Assembly (NCBI RefSeq): GCF_005116575.1
Contig: NZ_SWCN01000007.1
Span: forward strand, 62,001 to 126,000
Direction: 5' to 3'
Source of the DNA: Desulforhopalus sp. IMCC35007
GTDB lineage: Bacteria > Desulfobacterota > Desulfobulbia > Desulfobulbales > Desulfocapsaceae
Length of the DNA stretch: 64,000 nucleotides
Below the pieces are notes generated by a model. It worked only from the letters and a program-made list of their open reading frames with translations, made no database searches and was not told where the DNA came from. How positions within the stretch are numbered: position 1 is the first letter of the stretch; every line of letters starts with the position of its first letter. Shown here in pieces: positions 57,179 to 64,000 of this stretch. The position numbers and the translations under genes were made by a program.

Positions 57179-57751
57179 ATGCTCTCTTTCTTTGATTCAC
57201 AAATTCTGCTGACCGGGCTCTTTATTTTCTCGGCCCGTGTTGTCGATGTCTCTCTAGGCACTGTTCGAACAATTGTTACAGTTCAAGGACGAGCTGGCGT
57301 AGCATTTTTGTTGGCCGTAATCGAAGTAACTATCTGGATAACAGCCATCAGCACTATAATTAAACAGATCGATCAGTCACCTATTCTGGTTATGTTCTAT
57401 TCCCTGGGATATGCCTGTGGGAATGTTACAGGAATTCTGGTTGAAAACAAACTTGCCTTCGGCAAGATCATCCTCAAAGTCTTTGTTGCCAACAATGGAC
57501 AGGTAATCGCTGATAAAATTCGCAAAATGGGACAGCCGGTGACTATATTTCAGGGAGAAGGCATGAACGGCCCGGTTCTGGAACTGTATATTGCCTGTGG
57601 GCGGCGACACCTCAAATGGTTGCTACCTATGATTACCGAGTTTGACGAAAAGATCTTCTACGTCATCGAACCGGCCAGGGACATGAGCAGAATACTCAGG
57701 CCTACTTTTTCACCACGTGGCGGTTGGCGATCCCGGCAAAAAAATAAATAG
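57179..57751 (+). CDS. DUF5698/DUF2179 (UPF0316) membrane protein
   Basis: A 190-residue protein. Three hydrophobic segments occupy the first 90 residues (ILLTGLFIFSARVVDVSLGTVRTIVTVQG, FLLAVIEVTIWITAISTII, then MFYSLGYACGNVTGILVENKL); the cytoplasmic C-terminus holds KVFVANNGQVIADKIRKMGQPVTIFQGEGMNGPVLELYIACGRR, a DUF2179-like alpha/beta domain. SARVVDVSLGTVRTI and GYACGNVTGILVENK match the UPF0316/YebE-type family found in many bacteria, of unknown function. GAGGTCCACATT precedes the ATG. Its place in the pnt gene group suggests a role linked to membrane energetics or ions, by context only. Confidence 0.8.
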   Translation: MLSFFDSQILLTGLFIFSARVVDVSLGTVRTIVTVQGRAGVAFLLAVIEVTIWITAISTIIKQIDQSPILVMFYSLGYACGNVTGILVENKLAFGKIILKVFVANNGQVIADKIRKMGQPVTIFQGEGMNGPVLELYIACGRRHLKWLLPMITEFDEKIFYVIEPARDMSRILRPTFSPRGGWRSRQKNK

Positions 57752-57802
57752 TCGTCCAAGCAGAAACAACATGAACAGTGAATTGATTAACGAGGAGGTG
57801 AA

Positions 57803-58777
57803 GTGATCATGCAACCTTTCAAGAATATACTCTACGTCAATGAATCAAATGTAGAGCAAGTCGCAACTCTTGCGCGTGCAGTCTCTGTGGCGGAAAAGAA
57901 TCAGGCGACCTTAACGGTCGTAGACGTGATTCCGATCGAAGTCGTACAGGCGGATATGGCTTTACCACCAGGAGGACCGGTTTCCACCGAACTGCAGGCT
58001 TTTGTCGTGGCTGACCACCGCAACACGCTGGAAACCATGCTTCGGCCTTACACCCAACGTCTTGACATCCGGGTTGATGTATTGATTGGCAGAACCCATA
58101 TTGAAGTGGTTCGCGCAGTGATAAAAAATGGACACGATCTGGTTATCAAGCCCGCTGAAAATCCATCATGGACGCACATGCTGTTCGGCAATGAGGATTT
58201 GGATCTGCTGCGGGAATGCCCCTGTCCAACATGGTTGATGAAGTCATCTGAAAAATCGAATTACCACAATATCGTGGCCGCAGTCGATTTCGATCCACTG
58301 CACCCTTCTAATACCGAGCAAGCCTTAAACCGTAAAATTCTTACCCTGGCTGGGTCCCTGGCCCTCTCCAACAAGGCTAATTTACATCTCGTGCATGTAT
58401 GGGAGGCCTTTGCCGAGGCAACCATGCGCTCACGAAGTGGTGCAACATCTGAAAACCTGGTCGGTTATGCTGATTTGGCCTATACACAGCACAAACGAGG
58501 TCTTTCCATGCTGACGGAGGAATTACGACAGGAGATCGGCGAAAATGCTTATACTGCGCTCTCCCCCCGCCTTCACCTTCTCCAGGGGGAAGCCAAGAAA
58601 AAAATCACATCGTTTGCAACGGACGTTGATGCCGACCTTGTAATCTTGGGAACCGTCGCCCGAAAAGGTTTCATCGGCCTGATCTTCGGTAACACCGCCG
58701 AAGTTCTCCTCGATGAACTGTCCTGTTCCGTTCTGGCCATAAAACCCCCGGGGTTTACGACGGAAGTTCAGAGGTGA
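57803..58777 (+). CDS. Tandem universal stress protein (UspE-like)
   Basis: A 324-residue protein of two Usp domains (about 5-150 and 155-320). The second carries the nucleotide-binding signature GTVARKGFIGLIFGNTAEVLLDELSCSVLAIKP, a GxxG-N9-G(S/T) pattern; the first has lost most of it (KPAENPSWTHMLFGNEDLDLLRECPCPTWLMK). Such tandem proteins are cytoplasmic and act in stress survival and energy signalling, UspE being the E. coli model. The GTG at 57803 follows GAGGAGGTGAA at good spacing; the ATG two codons later is the alternative. It lies between the DUF5698 gene and the antiporter gene, 46 bases from the latter. Confidence 0.9.
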   Translation: MIMQPFKNILYVNESNVEQVATLARAVSVAEKNQATLTVVDVIPIEVVQADMALPPGGPVSTELQAFVVADHRNTLETMLRPYTQRLDIRVDVLIGRTHIEVVRAVIKNGHDLVIKPAENPSWTHMLFGNEDLDLLRECPCPTWLMKSSEKSNYHNIVAAVDFDPLHPSNTEQALNRKILTLAGSLALSNKANLHLVHVWEAFAEATMRSRSGATSENLVGYADLAYTQHKRGLSMLTEELRQEIGENAYTALSPRLHLLQGEAKKKITSFATDVDADLVILGTVARKGFIGLIFGNTAEVLLDELSCSVLAIKPPGFTTEVQR

Positions 58778-58823
58778 TTGCATTACTCTTGTCCCTGCGG
58801 GACTGTTTATATGGAGCAGATTC

Positions 58824-60338
58824 ATGAGTGCAATCTATATTATTGGTCCTACCATCCTGATTGCCGTTGTCTTGGCCGCAGTGTGGCTCGATCGCTGGAG
58901 TGTTCCGGTTATCTTGATAGCTCTTGGTGCCGGAATATTTTTTGGCAGTGACGTCCTGAATGTCTGGCATTTCGATAATATCGAATTAACCAATCAGGTC
59001 GCCAACTTTGCCTTGGTCCTCATTCTGTTCCATGGGGGGTTTTCCACCAAACAATCCGACTTCAAAGCTGTTGCCCTGCCTGCGGGTGGAATGGCCACCT
59101 GGGGTGTTGTCCTAACTGCAGTGGCATCGTTCTCTGTGCTTTATATCCTCTTTGGCTGGCAGCTTGAGAAAGCTATTCTGCTTGCGGCCATCATCTCATC
59201 GACAGACGCAGCTGCAATCTTCTCCATCCTTCGCCGACAGCCTCTACCTGAGAAGCTGTCCTCTACAGTCGAAATTGAAAGCGCCGCAAACGATCCGATG
59301 GCGATTCTTCTCACCATGGCCGTAATCGAGACGCTCACTTTCGGCACCTCAGCTTTGCCCCTCACGGCCGTGCACTTTGTCTGGCAGTTCACCGCTGCAC
59401 CGCTGCTGGCCTGGTTCCTTGCCCGTGGAGCTCTGTGGATGTTCAACCGTCTCAGCCCGCAGGACCGGGGCCATTATTATGTGCTCACTTTAGGGATTGC
59501 CCTCTTAGTATACGGACTTGCTCAACTGATTGGTTCCAGTGGCATGCTTGCGGTGTTCATTGCAGGCTATGTAATGGGCAATCGTTCGTTCGTGCACAAG
59601 CAGGGAGTGGCGAATTTTTCAGCTGCCCTGTCCACAGTGGCCAATATCGGTATGTTCGTTCTCTTGGGTCTCCAGGTTTTTCCCCGCCAGTGGGGAGACA
59701 TCTGGTTTGAAGGACTGCTACTCTTTTTGGTATTGACCTTTGTCGCTCGACCACTTGCCGTTTTGCTTGGTACGGTCGGAATGGGGCTTGAGTTGAAAGA
59801 AAAGATCTTTATTTCCTGGGCCGGACTCCGCGGCGCAGTACCCATCGTGTTGGCCACCTACCCGGCCGCAGCTGGCATTGTAGGTGGTGACGAAGTGTTC
59901 AACCTTGTCTTTTTTGCCGTTCTCCTGTCGGTTGCGGTGCAAGGGTCCACGCTGGGGATCTTGGCCCGTTGGCTGAAACTAACCGTGCCAGCGCGTCCAC
60001 GGCCACTGTTCAACCTGGAACTGGTGACCATGGCCGCAAGCGATCTGGATATGTTCGTGATCGATCTTCCCGGCCCGCAAGGCGCCCTTGGACCGACAAT
60101 CGCCGAGTTGCACCTTCCTACCGGAGCGGTCATCGCCTTGATAACACGGGGAAAAGAGCTGGTAGTCCCCAAAGGCTCCACCCAACTGCATGGATGGGAC
60201 CAGGTGACCGTGCTCGCCCACGCTCGGGAGGAAGAGGCTATTCGTTCTGCTTTGCTGCAGGCATTTCCTTCCACTTTACAAGCCATAATCAATACAGCCT
60301 CCGACAAAAATATGCCCACCAAAACCAAGGCATCGTAA
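58824..60338 (+). CDS. CPA1/NhaP2-type cation/proton antiporter with TrkA-C domain
   Basis: A 504-residue protein. The first about 390 residues form 11-13 membrane helices of the monovalent cation:proton antiporter fold, with ISSTDAAAIFSIL near residue 125, EIESAANDPMAILL near 155 (the ND ion-binding pair) and SWAGLRGAVPIVLATYP near 330. A C-terminal TrkA-C regulatory domain follows (about 405-485, SDLDMFVIDLP, GAVIALITRGKELVVPKG). The layout is that of NhaP2/CvrA, which exchanges K+ or Na+ for H+ and is tuned by nucleotide or ion binding to TrkA-C. GGAGCAGATTC precedes the ATG. It ends the pnt gene group and could rebalance protons used by the transhydrogenase. Confidence 0.88.
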   Translation: MSAIYIIGPTILIAVVLAAVWLDRWSVPVILIALGAGIFFGSDVLNVWHFDNIELTNQVANFALVLILFHGGFSTKQSDFKAVALPAGGMATWGVVLTAVASFSVLYILFGWQLEKAILLAAIISSTDAAAIFSILRRQPLPEKLSSTVEIESAANDPMAILLTMAVIETLTFGTSALPLTAVHFVWQFTAAPLLAWFLARGALWMFNRLSPQDRGHYYVLTLGIALLVYGLAQLIGSSGMLAVFIAGYVMGNRSFVHKQGVANFSAALSTVANIGMFVLLGLQVFPRQWGDIWFEGLLLFLVLTFVARPLAVLLGTVGMGLELKEKIFISWAGLRGAVPIVLATYPAAAGIVGGDEVFNLVFFAVLLSVAVQGSTLGILARWLKLTVPARPRPLFNLELVTMAASDLDMFVIDLPGPQGALGPTIAELHLPTGAVIALITRGKELVVPKGSTQLHGWDQVTVLAHAREEEAIRSALLQAFPSTLQAIINTASDKNMPTKTKAS

Positions 60339-60524
60339 GTCGACAGGGTAAAGTAGCCCCCTGTTCATTGAAAATTGGCATATGGTTACGGCTAAAAGAC
60401 TGTATTAATATTTACATAATCAAATTGGCACAATATTCGTCAGAGTATGAGGTAGTACTTGTTACCTCTGTTTTTGTGGGTATTTTTCAGGAAAGTATTG
60501 GAAAGCAATAAATGTTACCTGAGA

Positions 60525-60656
60525 ATGCGCTCAATCAAGATCAATAAGTATTTCGGACTTAAAGGTATCTGCCGTAATTTCGAAGAACTTGAGAGCGTCT
60601 CCAAGCCCGTAATAACAAGTTGGGATAACCTGTATAGCACTTTCAAGAAGAACTGA
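60525..60656 (+). CDS. Possible small protein, 43 residues
   Basis: A short frame in the 375-base gap after the antiporter gene (60339-60713). Starting at the ATG at 60525 it gives MRSIKINKYFGLKGICRN followed by a basic and polar tail ending STFKKN. The ribosome-binding site is weak (CTGAGA), and no family is recognised. Composition looks protein-like but the length is too short to be sure. The rest of the gap shows no gene. Confidence 0.25.
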   Translation: MRSIKINKYFGLKGICRNFEELESVSKPVITSWDNLYSTFKKN

Positions 60657-60713
60657 TTTGCTCAACGAAAAACGAAAAGAGTAGAGATATTCTACATACT
60701 GTTAAACAAAATA

Positions 60714-61811
60714 ATGACAAGTATTCTTCAACCAATACAGAGAGGTGTATTTCTGGTTCTGCTTATAGCAGGTATAACCTACCTGCATTACAGCACGGAT
60801 CAGAGCCGCTATTATTTTCATGTATTCTATGGTGAACTCTATTTTCTGCCGATTGTATTGGCTGCTTTCTGGATCGGTTTGCGGGGGGCACTCTTTGTCT
60901 CAACGGCTATTACTGTATGTTACCTACCCTTTATTTTCTTGAACTGGCAGGGTTTTTCCGCAAATGACCTGGATAGCATTTTATCCCTTCTGCTCTACAA
61001 CGGCCTGGCTATAGTCGTAGGTGCACTAAAAAACAGTGAGACAAAAGCCCAGAAGGCGTTGCTGCAAACAGAAAATTTGGCCGTAATGGGCAGGTCTCTT
61101 GCCGCAGCTGCTCATGACATGAGAACCCCCCTTGTGGTGATTGGCGGTCTCGCGAGACGGCTTTTGAAGAAAACAAATCATGAAGATCCGGCTCACCTGA
61201 AGCTGGAACTTATCATAAAAGAGACAGAGAAGATGGAGGAAATGACGAGAGATATGCTCAACTTCTCCAAGCCTTTGACTCTCAATCTGCTACGCAGTAA
61301 TTTTAGCGGAACTATCCAGAACGCTCTTATAAAAATAGAGGAAGCAGCCCGAAGGAATAATGTGTCTATTAAATACAAGTCCGATATTGCAGCCGAAGTG
61401 CTTGACATCCCGTTCGATTGTATACGGTTTGAACAGGTGATAGTCAACTTGGTGCTTAATGCTATTGAAGCTTCTCCTGAAGGAGGTACTGTCACAATAA
61501 CACTTTCACTTACGTCTTCTGGAGATCTTACTCTTGATGTTTCCGACAATGGCAGTGGCATACTGCCTACAAATAGGCGAAAGGTTTTTCATCCTTTTTT
61601 TACTACTAAAAAGGAAGGAACAGGTCTCGGTCTTCCTATCGTAAAGAAAATTGTCGAGGGTCATGACTGGTCATTACATATTCTAGATGGTCCAAGTGGC
61701 GGAACAACCTTTAGAATCAAAGTGAGAAAAGAGCTACGAGGAGTTGATGGGGATTGCCATAGCACCTGTTTCCGTTTCATTACAGGCAAAGAGCAAAACC
61801 GTGACCATTAA
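60714..61811 (+). CDS. Membrane sensor histidine kinase
   Basis: A 365-residue kinase. The first 105 residues contain three or four membrane helices (FLVLLIAGITYLHY, FLPIVLAAFWIGLRGALFVSTAITV, LLLYNGLAIVVGAL) with little periplasmic loop, typical of sensors that read the membrane or an internal signal. HisKA has the phospho-His in AAAAHDMRTPLVVIGG near 140. HATPase has NLVLNAIEASPEG, DNGSGILP and GTGLGLPIVKKI. No PAS or HAMP is present, and no response regulator is adjacent. It lies downstream of the antiporter gene on the same strand after a 375-base gap, probably with its own promoter. Confidence 0.85.
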   Translation: MTSILQPIQRGVFLVLLIAGITYLHYSTDQSRYYFHVFYGELYFLPIVLAAFWIGLRGALFVSTAITVCYLPFIFLNWQGFSANDLDSILSLLLYNGLAIVVGALKNSETKAQKALLQTENLAVMGRSLAAAAHDMRTPLVVIGGLARRLLKKTNHEDPAHLKLELIIKETEKMEEMTRDMLNFSKPLTLNLLRSNFSGTIQNALIKIEEAARRNNVSIKYKSDIAAEVLDIPFDCIRFEQVIVNLVLNAIEASPEGGTVTITLSLTSSGDLTLDVSDNGSGILPTNRRKVFHPFFTTKKEGTGLGLPIVKKIVEGHDWSLHILDGPSGGTTFRIKVRKELRGVDGDCHSTCFRFITGKEQNRDH

Positions 61812-61906
61812 GAGAGGCATCATCGAGTAAACGAGGCTGGAACATGCTGAGGAAAAGTGGCTCTGTTACGTATTGGATGGAATTGTGCTTTACCTGATCA
61901 AGACTC

Positions 61907-62551
61907 TCAGGCCGGATCTGGAATACCATAATTGAGATGACTTCTATCGTTGATTTTTTCAATCTGGAAGTCTGTCCCGTTTGTATGCATGATATTAAGG
62001 GCCGCTGTCTCCTGCCGCATTTCCCGAAATTGATCTAACGAGATTTTGGCCGCAAAGCATAACAGGGAAACAATTACGAAATTGTGCGAACATATCAGCA
62101 GAGTACTGTTAGAGGGGTTTGATTGGGAGATCTTCCGCAGCGTATCTACAGCCCTACGCTGTACTTCCTCCAAAGATTCTCCTCCCGGCATGGGCAGCGT
62201 TGCCGGATTTTTTTCCCAGGCTCCTCGAAACTCCTGATACTGGTCTTTCCAGTATTGAGCTTTCATTCCTTCGAACTGTCCCAAATCCATTTCCATCAAC
62301 CCGGATTCTTTGATCAAAGGAATTGTTGGATGAAACCTGCCAATATGGAATGCCGTTTCTGCAGCCCGCCTGAGTGGGCTTGAATACATGGCCGTGATGC
62401 TCTCATTTTTCAAGGCCAAAGCTAAGGCTTGAGCCTGTTTATGGCCCCTTGGATTAAGTGGTATATCACTCCGTCCCTGAAAACGGTGAAGACGATTCCA
62501 TTCGGTTTCCCCATGCCGGATCAGGATAAGCCGCGTATCTGACTGTTGCAT
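61907..62551 (-). CDS. Histidine phosphatase family protein (CobC/GpmB-like)
   Basis: A 214-residue branch-1 histidine phosphatase. The catalytic motif LIRHGETEWNRLHRFQGRSDIPLN lies at residues 10-33, the acid in MEMDLGQFEGM near 90, and the second His in LLICSHNFVIVSL near 153. Such enzymes dephosphorylate phosphoglycerate, alpha-ribazole phosphate or other small phosphates; sequence alone does not decide. The glycolytic cluster lacks a phosphoglycerate mutase, but this gene lies 40 kb away and is more like cobalamin-type or general phosphatases. The start has a weak ribosome-binding site. It converges with the kinase gene. Confidence 0.88.
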   Translation of the reverse strand: MQQSDTRLILIRHGETEWNRLHRFQGRSDIPLNPRGHKQAQALALALKNESITAMYSSPLRRAAETAFHIGRFHPTIPLIKESGLMEMDLGQFEGMKAQYWKDQYQEFRGAWEKNPATLPMPGGESLEEVQRRAVDTLRKISQSNPSNSTLLICSHNFVIVSLLCFAAKISLDQFREMRQETAALNIMHTNGTDFQIEKINDRSHLNYGIPDPA

Positions 62552-62649
62552 AATTTTATTTGATGGTCACTCCTCCATTCACCAAGAATTGCTGCGACTT
62601 GATAATGCAGCTCTAAAAATTAAAAGCCCACAATCATTGACTAGACCAA

Positions 62650-62940
62650 TTACGATTGCAGTTCGTTCTTTATTGCGTAAATTGGTTTTTCTGACCGACA
62701 GCCTTTTAGAAATCCGTAACTCGAGACACAAAAAGGCACCACAAAATTCATTCCAACCTTGAGCCAGGTAATTGAAGTGGCAAGACCACTGAGTATTACA
62801 TCACTCTGGTTGATGATTGAGAGGATAAAGCCAACTATTATTGCCACCGGAATACAGGAGTACAGTGTCGCACCATTAAGGAAAAGATGGAATGCCTCCT
62901 CCCAGGTTTGCCATGACTCTTTTTGTACATATTTACTCAT
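62650..62940 (-). CDS. NrtS-like small membrane protein (putative nitrate/nitrite transporter)
   Basis: A 96-residue protein with two membrane helices. It shows EAFHLFLNGATLYSCIPVAIIVGFILSIINQSD (about 15-47) and WLKVGMNFVVPFCVSSYGFLKG (about 60-80). The pattern of a helix ending in INQ(G/S)D and a second helix with (V/Y)PFCVSxYG matches the NrtS family, small proteins that in cyanobacteria take up nitrate and nitrite. Which ion is carried here is unknown. The gene lies 33 bases downstream of the haloacid dehalogenase gene on the same strand and may be co-transcribed with it. Confidence 0.7.
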   Translation of the reverse strand: MSKYVQKESWQTWEEAFHLFLNGATLYSCIPVAIIVGFILSIINQSDVILSGLATSITWLKVGMNFVVPFCVSSYGFLKGCRSEKPIYAIKNELQS

Positions 62941-62973
62941 CTTATTGAAATTGCAGTTAAATAATAAAATTTA

Positions 62974-63657
62974 TCAGCACAGGGAGTGCTGGTGTATCCC
63001 GTCGTTTAATTCTAGAAGATTGTTTATGGTAATGGTGGGTTCTATTCCCCATGGATCGAAAACTGCACCAGGTGAACGTTGAACCCAGGCAGCTTTCATC
63101 CCCGCTGACATAGCGCCGATCACATCAAAAGGATTGCTCGAAATCATCCATGCCCTATCGCCTGTGGCCTTTGCCTGGCGTAAAAAGTGGCAATACGTGG
63201 CCGGAGATGGTTTGAATGTTTTAATGTCGTCAACGCTCACAACACCCTGGAACAGATCTCTGATATCAGCGTTATCCAGCAGTATCTCAAAAGCATCCGT
63301 CTTACCATTGGAAAATGCATACAGCCGAAAACCAGCTGTCTGCAAAAGGTTCAATCCAGCCTTAACGTCGCTGAATGCTGGTAGTATCCGATAAATACCA
63401 AGTAACTCCTCCTTCTCGGAATCGGTAAGCGGGACATTATAGATCAAACAGGTATAATCCAAAGCCTGGCTCGTACAGACAGCAAAATTTTCGTAGTTTT
63501 GCATAAGGCCTCTTCGAAACGAGTATTCCAGCTGTTTGTCACGCCAGGTTCTGGAAAAACCTCCCGCCTTATCTCCGATGATCTTTTGCAATGCTTCTAC
63601 AACCCCATCGGTATCAATCAAGGTCCCATATACGTCAAAAGCAAGAGTCGTCCGCAT
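62974..63657 (-). CDS. Haloacid dehalogenase-like hydrolase, type II (L-2-haloacid dehalogenase group)
   Basis: A 227-residue HAD protein. The nucleophile is in FDVYGTLIDT (Asp at residue 8), motif II in YAFSNGKTD near 113, the Lys in FKPSPATYCHFL near 147 and motif IV in MISSNPFDVIGAMSAGMKAAWVQR near 173-190. The SSNPFDVIGA segment, with Asn, is characteristic of L-2-haloacid dehalogenases, which hydrolyse 2-chloro acids; other small substrates are possible. GGAGGATGAAACA precedes the ATG. Its left neighbour on the same transcript is the NrtS-like gene. Confidence 0.88.
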   Translation of the reverse strand: MRTTLAFDVYGTLIDTDGVVEALQKIIGDKAGGFSRTWRDKQLEYSFRRGLMQNYENFAVCTSQALDYTCLIYNVPLTDSEKEELLGIYRILPAFSDVKAGLNLLQTAGFRLYAFSNGKTDAFEILLDNADIRDLFQGVVSVDDIKTFKPSPATYCHFLRQAKATGDRAWMISSNPFDVIGAMSAGMKAAWVQRSPGAVFDPWGIEPTITINNLLELNDGIHQHSLC

Positions 63658-63730
63658 TGTTTCATCCTCCGTTCAGGATTTTAAACCTGACCTTCCAAGA
63701 GAGGCTGTGCATGTCAAAAACCCGGTCGGG

Positions 63731-64000
63731 TTATCTCAAATATACTTTTTTCAATCTTTCGGTAATCTCTTTACCGAGCTTTTCAGCCTGCTGCCATGTT
63801 TCCTTCTGATCTTCCACCTGACAGAATTTCTCAGGGGTAACCGTCGTGTCATCTTTAAAAATCCAGGGAAGGGCGCTCATGGAACAACTCTGTCCAAAAC
63901 CGCAGACCATACATTCGGGGTTTCCAACTACTTTGAGCTGACCCAGAACTTCCATTCCTTCCATGGTAAGTGCCAGACTGATCTGGGCACTTGCCTCATC
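63731..64000 (-). CDS. C-terminal part of a truncated protein, possibly flavodoxin/NADPH-FMN reductase-like
   Basis: The frame runs off the right edge; 89 C-terminal residues are visible. They include EASAQISLALTMEGMEVLGQLKVVG, then CMVCGFGQSCSMSALPWIF and a helical end with WQQAEKLGKEITERLKKVYL. The Cys-containing GFGQSCSMSALPWIF segment and final helix recall C-termini of flavodoxin-family proteins in sulfate reducers, but the FMN-binding part is outside the window, so the call is weak. It is on the same strand as the dehalogenase gene, 73 bases upstream of it. Confidence 0.45.
   Translation of the reverse strand, partial: DEASAQISLALTMEGMEVLGQLKVVGNPECMVCGFGQSCSMSALPWIFKDDTTVTPEKFCQVEDQKETWQQAEKLGKEITERLKKVYLR

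Noticed and set aside
59969-60511. 180-residue frame overlapping the 3' end of the antiporter gene
   Set aside because: Arg/Gly-rich shadow composition in another frame of the TrkA-C coding region.

Overview
The window reads as one chromosomal stretch of a Gram-negative anaerobe, most likely a sulfate- or sulfur-metabolising deltaproteobacterium (Desulfobacterota, perhaps Desulfobulbales). This is inferred from gene content: an HdrD/GlpC-like Fe-S fusion protein, a HesB/IscA-like protein with a Cys-rich tail, a class III fructose bisphosphatase, hybrid kinases of the CheY-tailed NtrB type, a sigma-54 activator and a proton-translocating transhydrogenase. No 16S or other phylogenetic marker is present, so the assignment is tentative. 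No tRNA, rRNA, CRISPR array or intact insertion sequence was seen.

Layout. (1) 0-8.2 kb: mixed single genes (a small monooxygenase, UV endonuclease UvsE, a hybrid histidine kinase, an orphan methylisocitrate lyase, a methyltransferase, a CsaA-like tRNA-binding protein). They end in a scar holding remnants of a serine resolvase and a RelE/ParE-like toxin. (2) 8.2-31.6 kb: a minus-strand supercluster. In transcription order it runs mannitol-type PTS EIICB, a fused EIIA-HPr-EI, a long zinc dehydrogenase, a PfkB kinase, class II aldolase, GAPDH, enolase, GlgC, class III FBPase, GlgB, PGK, TIM, phosphoglucomutase, GlgA and a free-standing CBM48 protein. A divergent LacI-family regulator sits at its head with three copies of a TGTAATCGTTTACA-like operator. 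The cluster links hexitol uptake, fructose-6-phosphate metabolism, the trunk of glycolysis/gluconeogenesis and glycogen synthesis. (3) 31.7-37.6 kb: a VTT-membrane/HdrD-like fusion with an exported rhodanese, a HesB-like protein, an SDR-DUF2867 protein and a Crp/Fnr regulator. (4) 37.7-42.3 kb: a compact operon of a DASS-type transporter, thioredoxin reductase, thioredoxin and an arylsulfotransferase-family protein with no visible signal peptide.

(5) 43-51 kb: signalling genes. These include a cNMP-binding/DUF4388 protein, unknown proteins, a sensor hybrid kinase broken by one base at a G8 tract, and an NtrC-type activator. (6) 51.1-60.3 kb: a 12-bp-arm inverted repeat, a near-consensus -24/-12 promoter, a small helical protein, then PntAA, PntAB and PntB, an MreB-like actin homologue, a DUF5698 membrane protein, a tandem universal stress protein and a cation/proton antiporter. 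PntB is the strongest oddity in the window: one intact 841-residue reading frame carries three consecutive copies of the NADP(H)-binding domain III instead of one. (7) 60.3-64 kb: a membrane histidine kinase, a histidine phosphatase, an NrtS-like small membrane protein, a haloacid dehalogenase and a truncated gene at the right edge.

The two best candidates for something undescribed are the triple-domain-III transhydrogenase, with its probable sigma-54 control and actin-like partner, and the DASS-TrxB-Trx-arylsulfotransferase operon.
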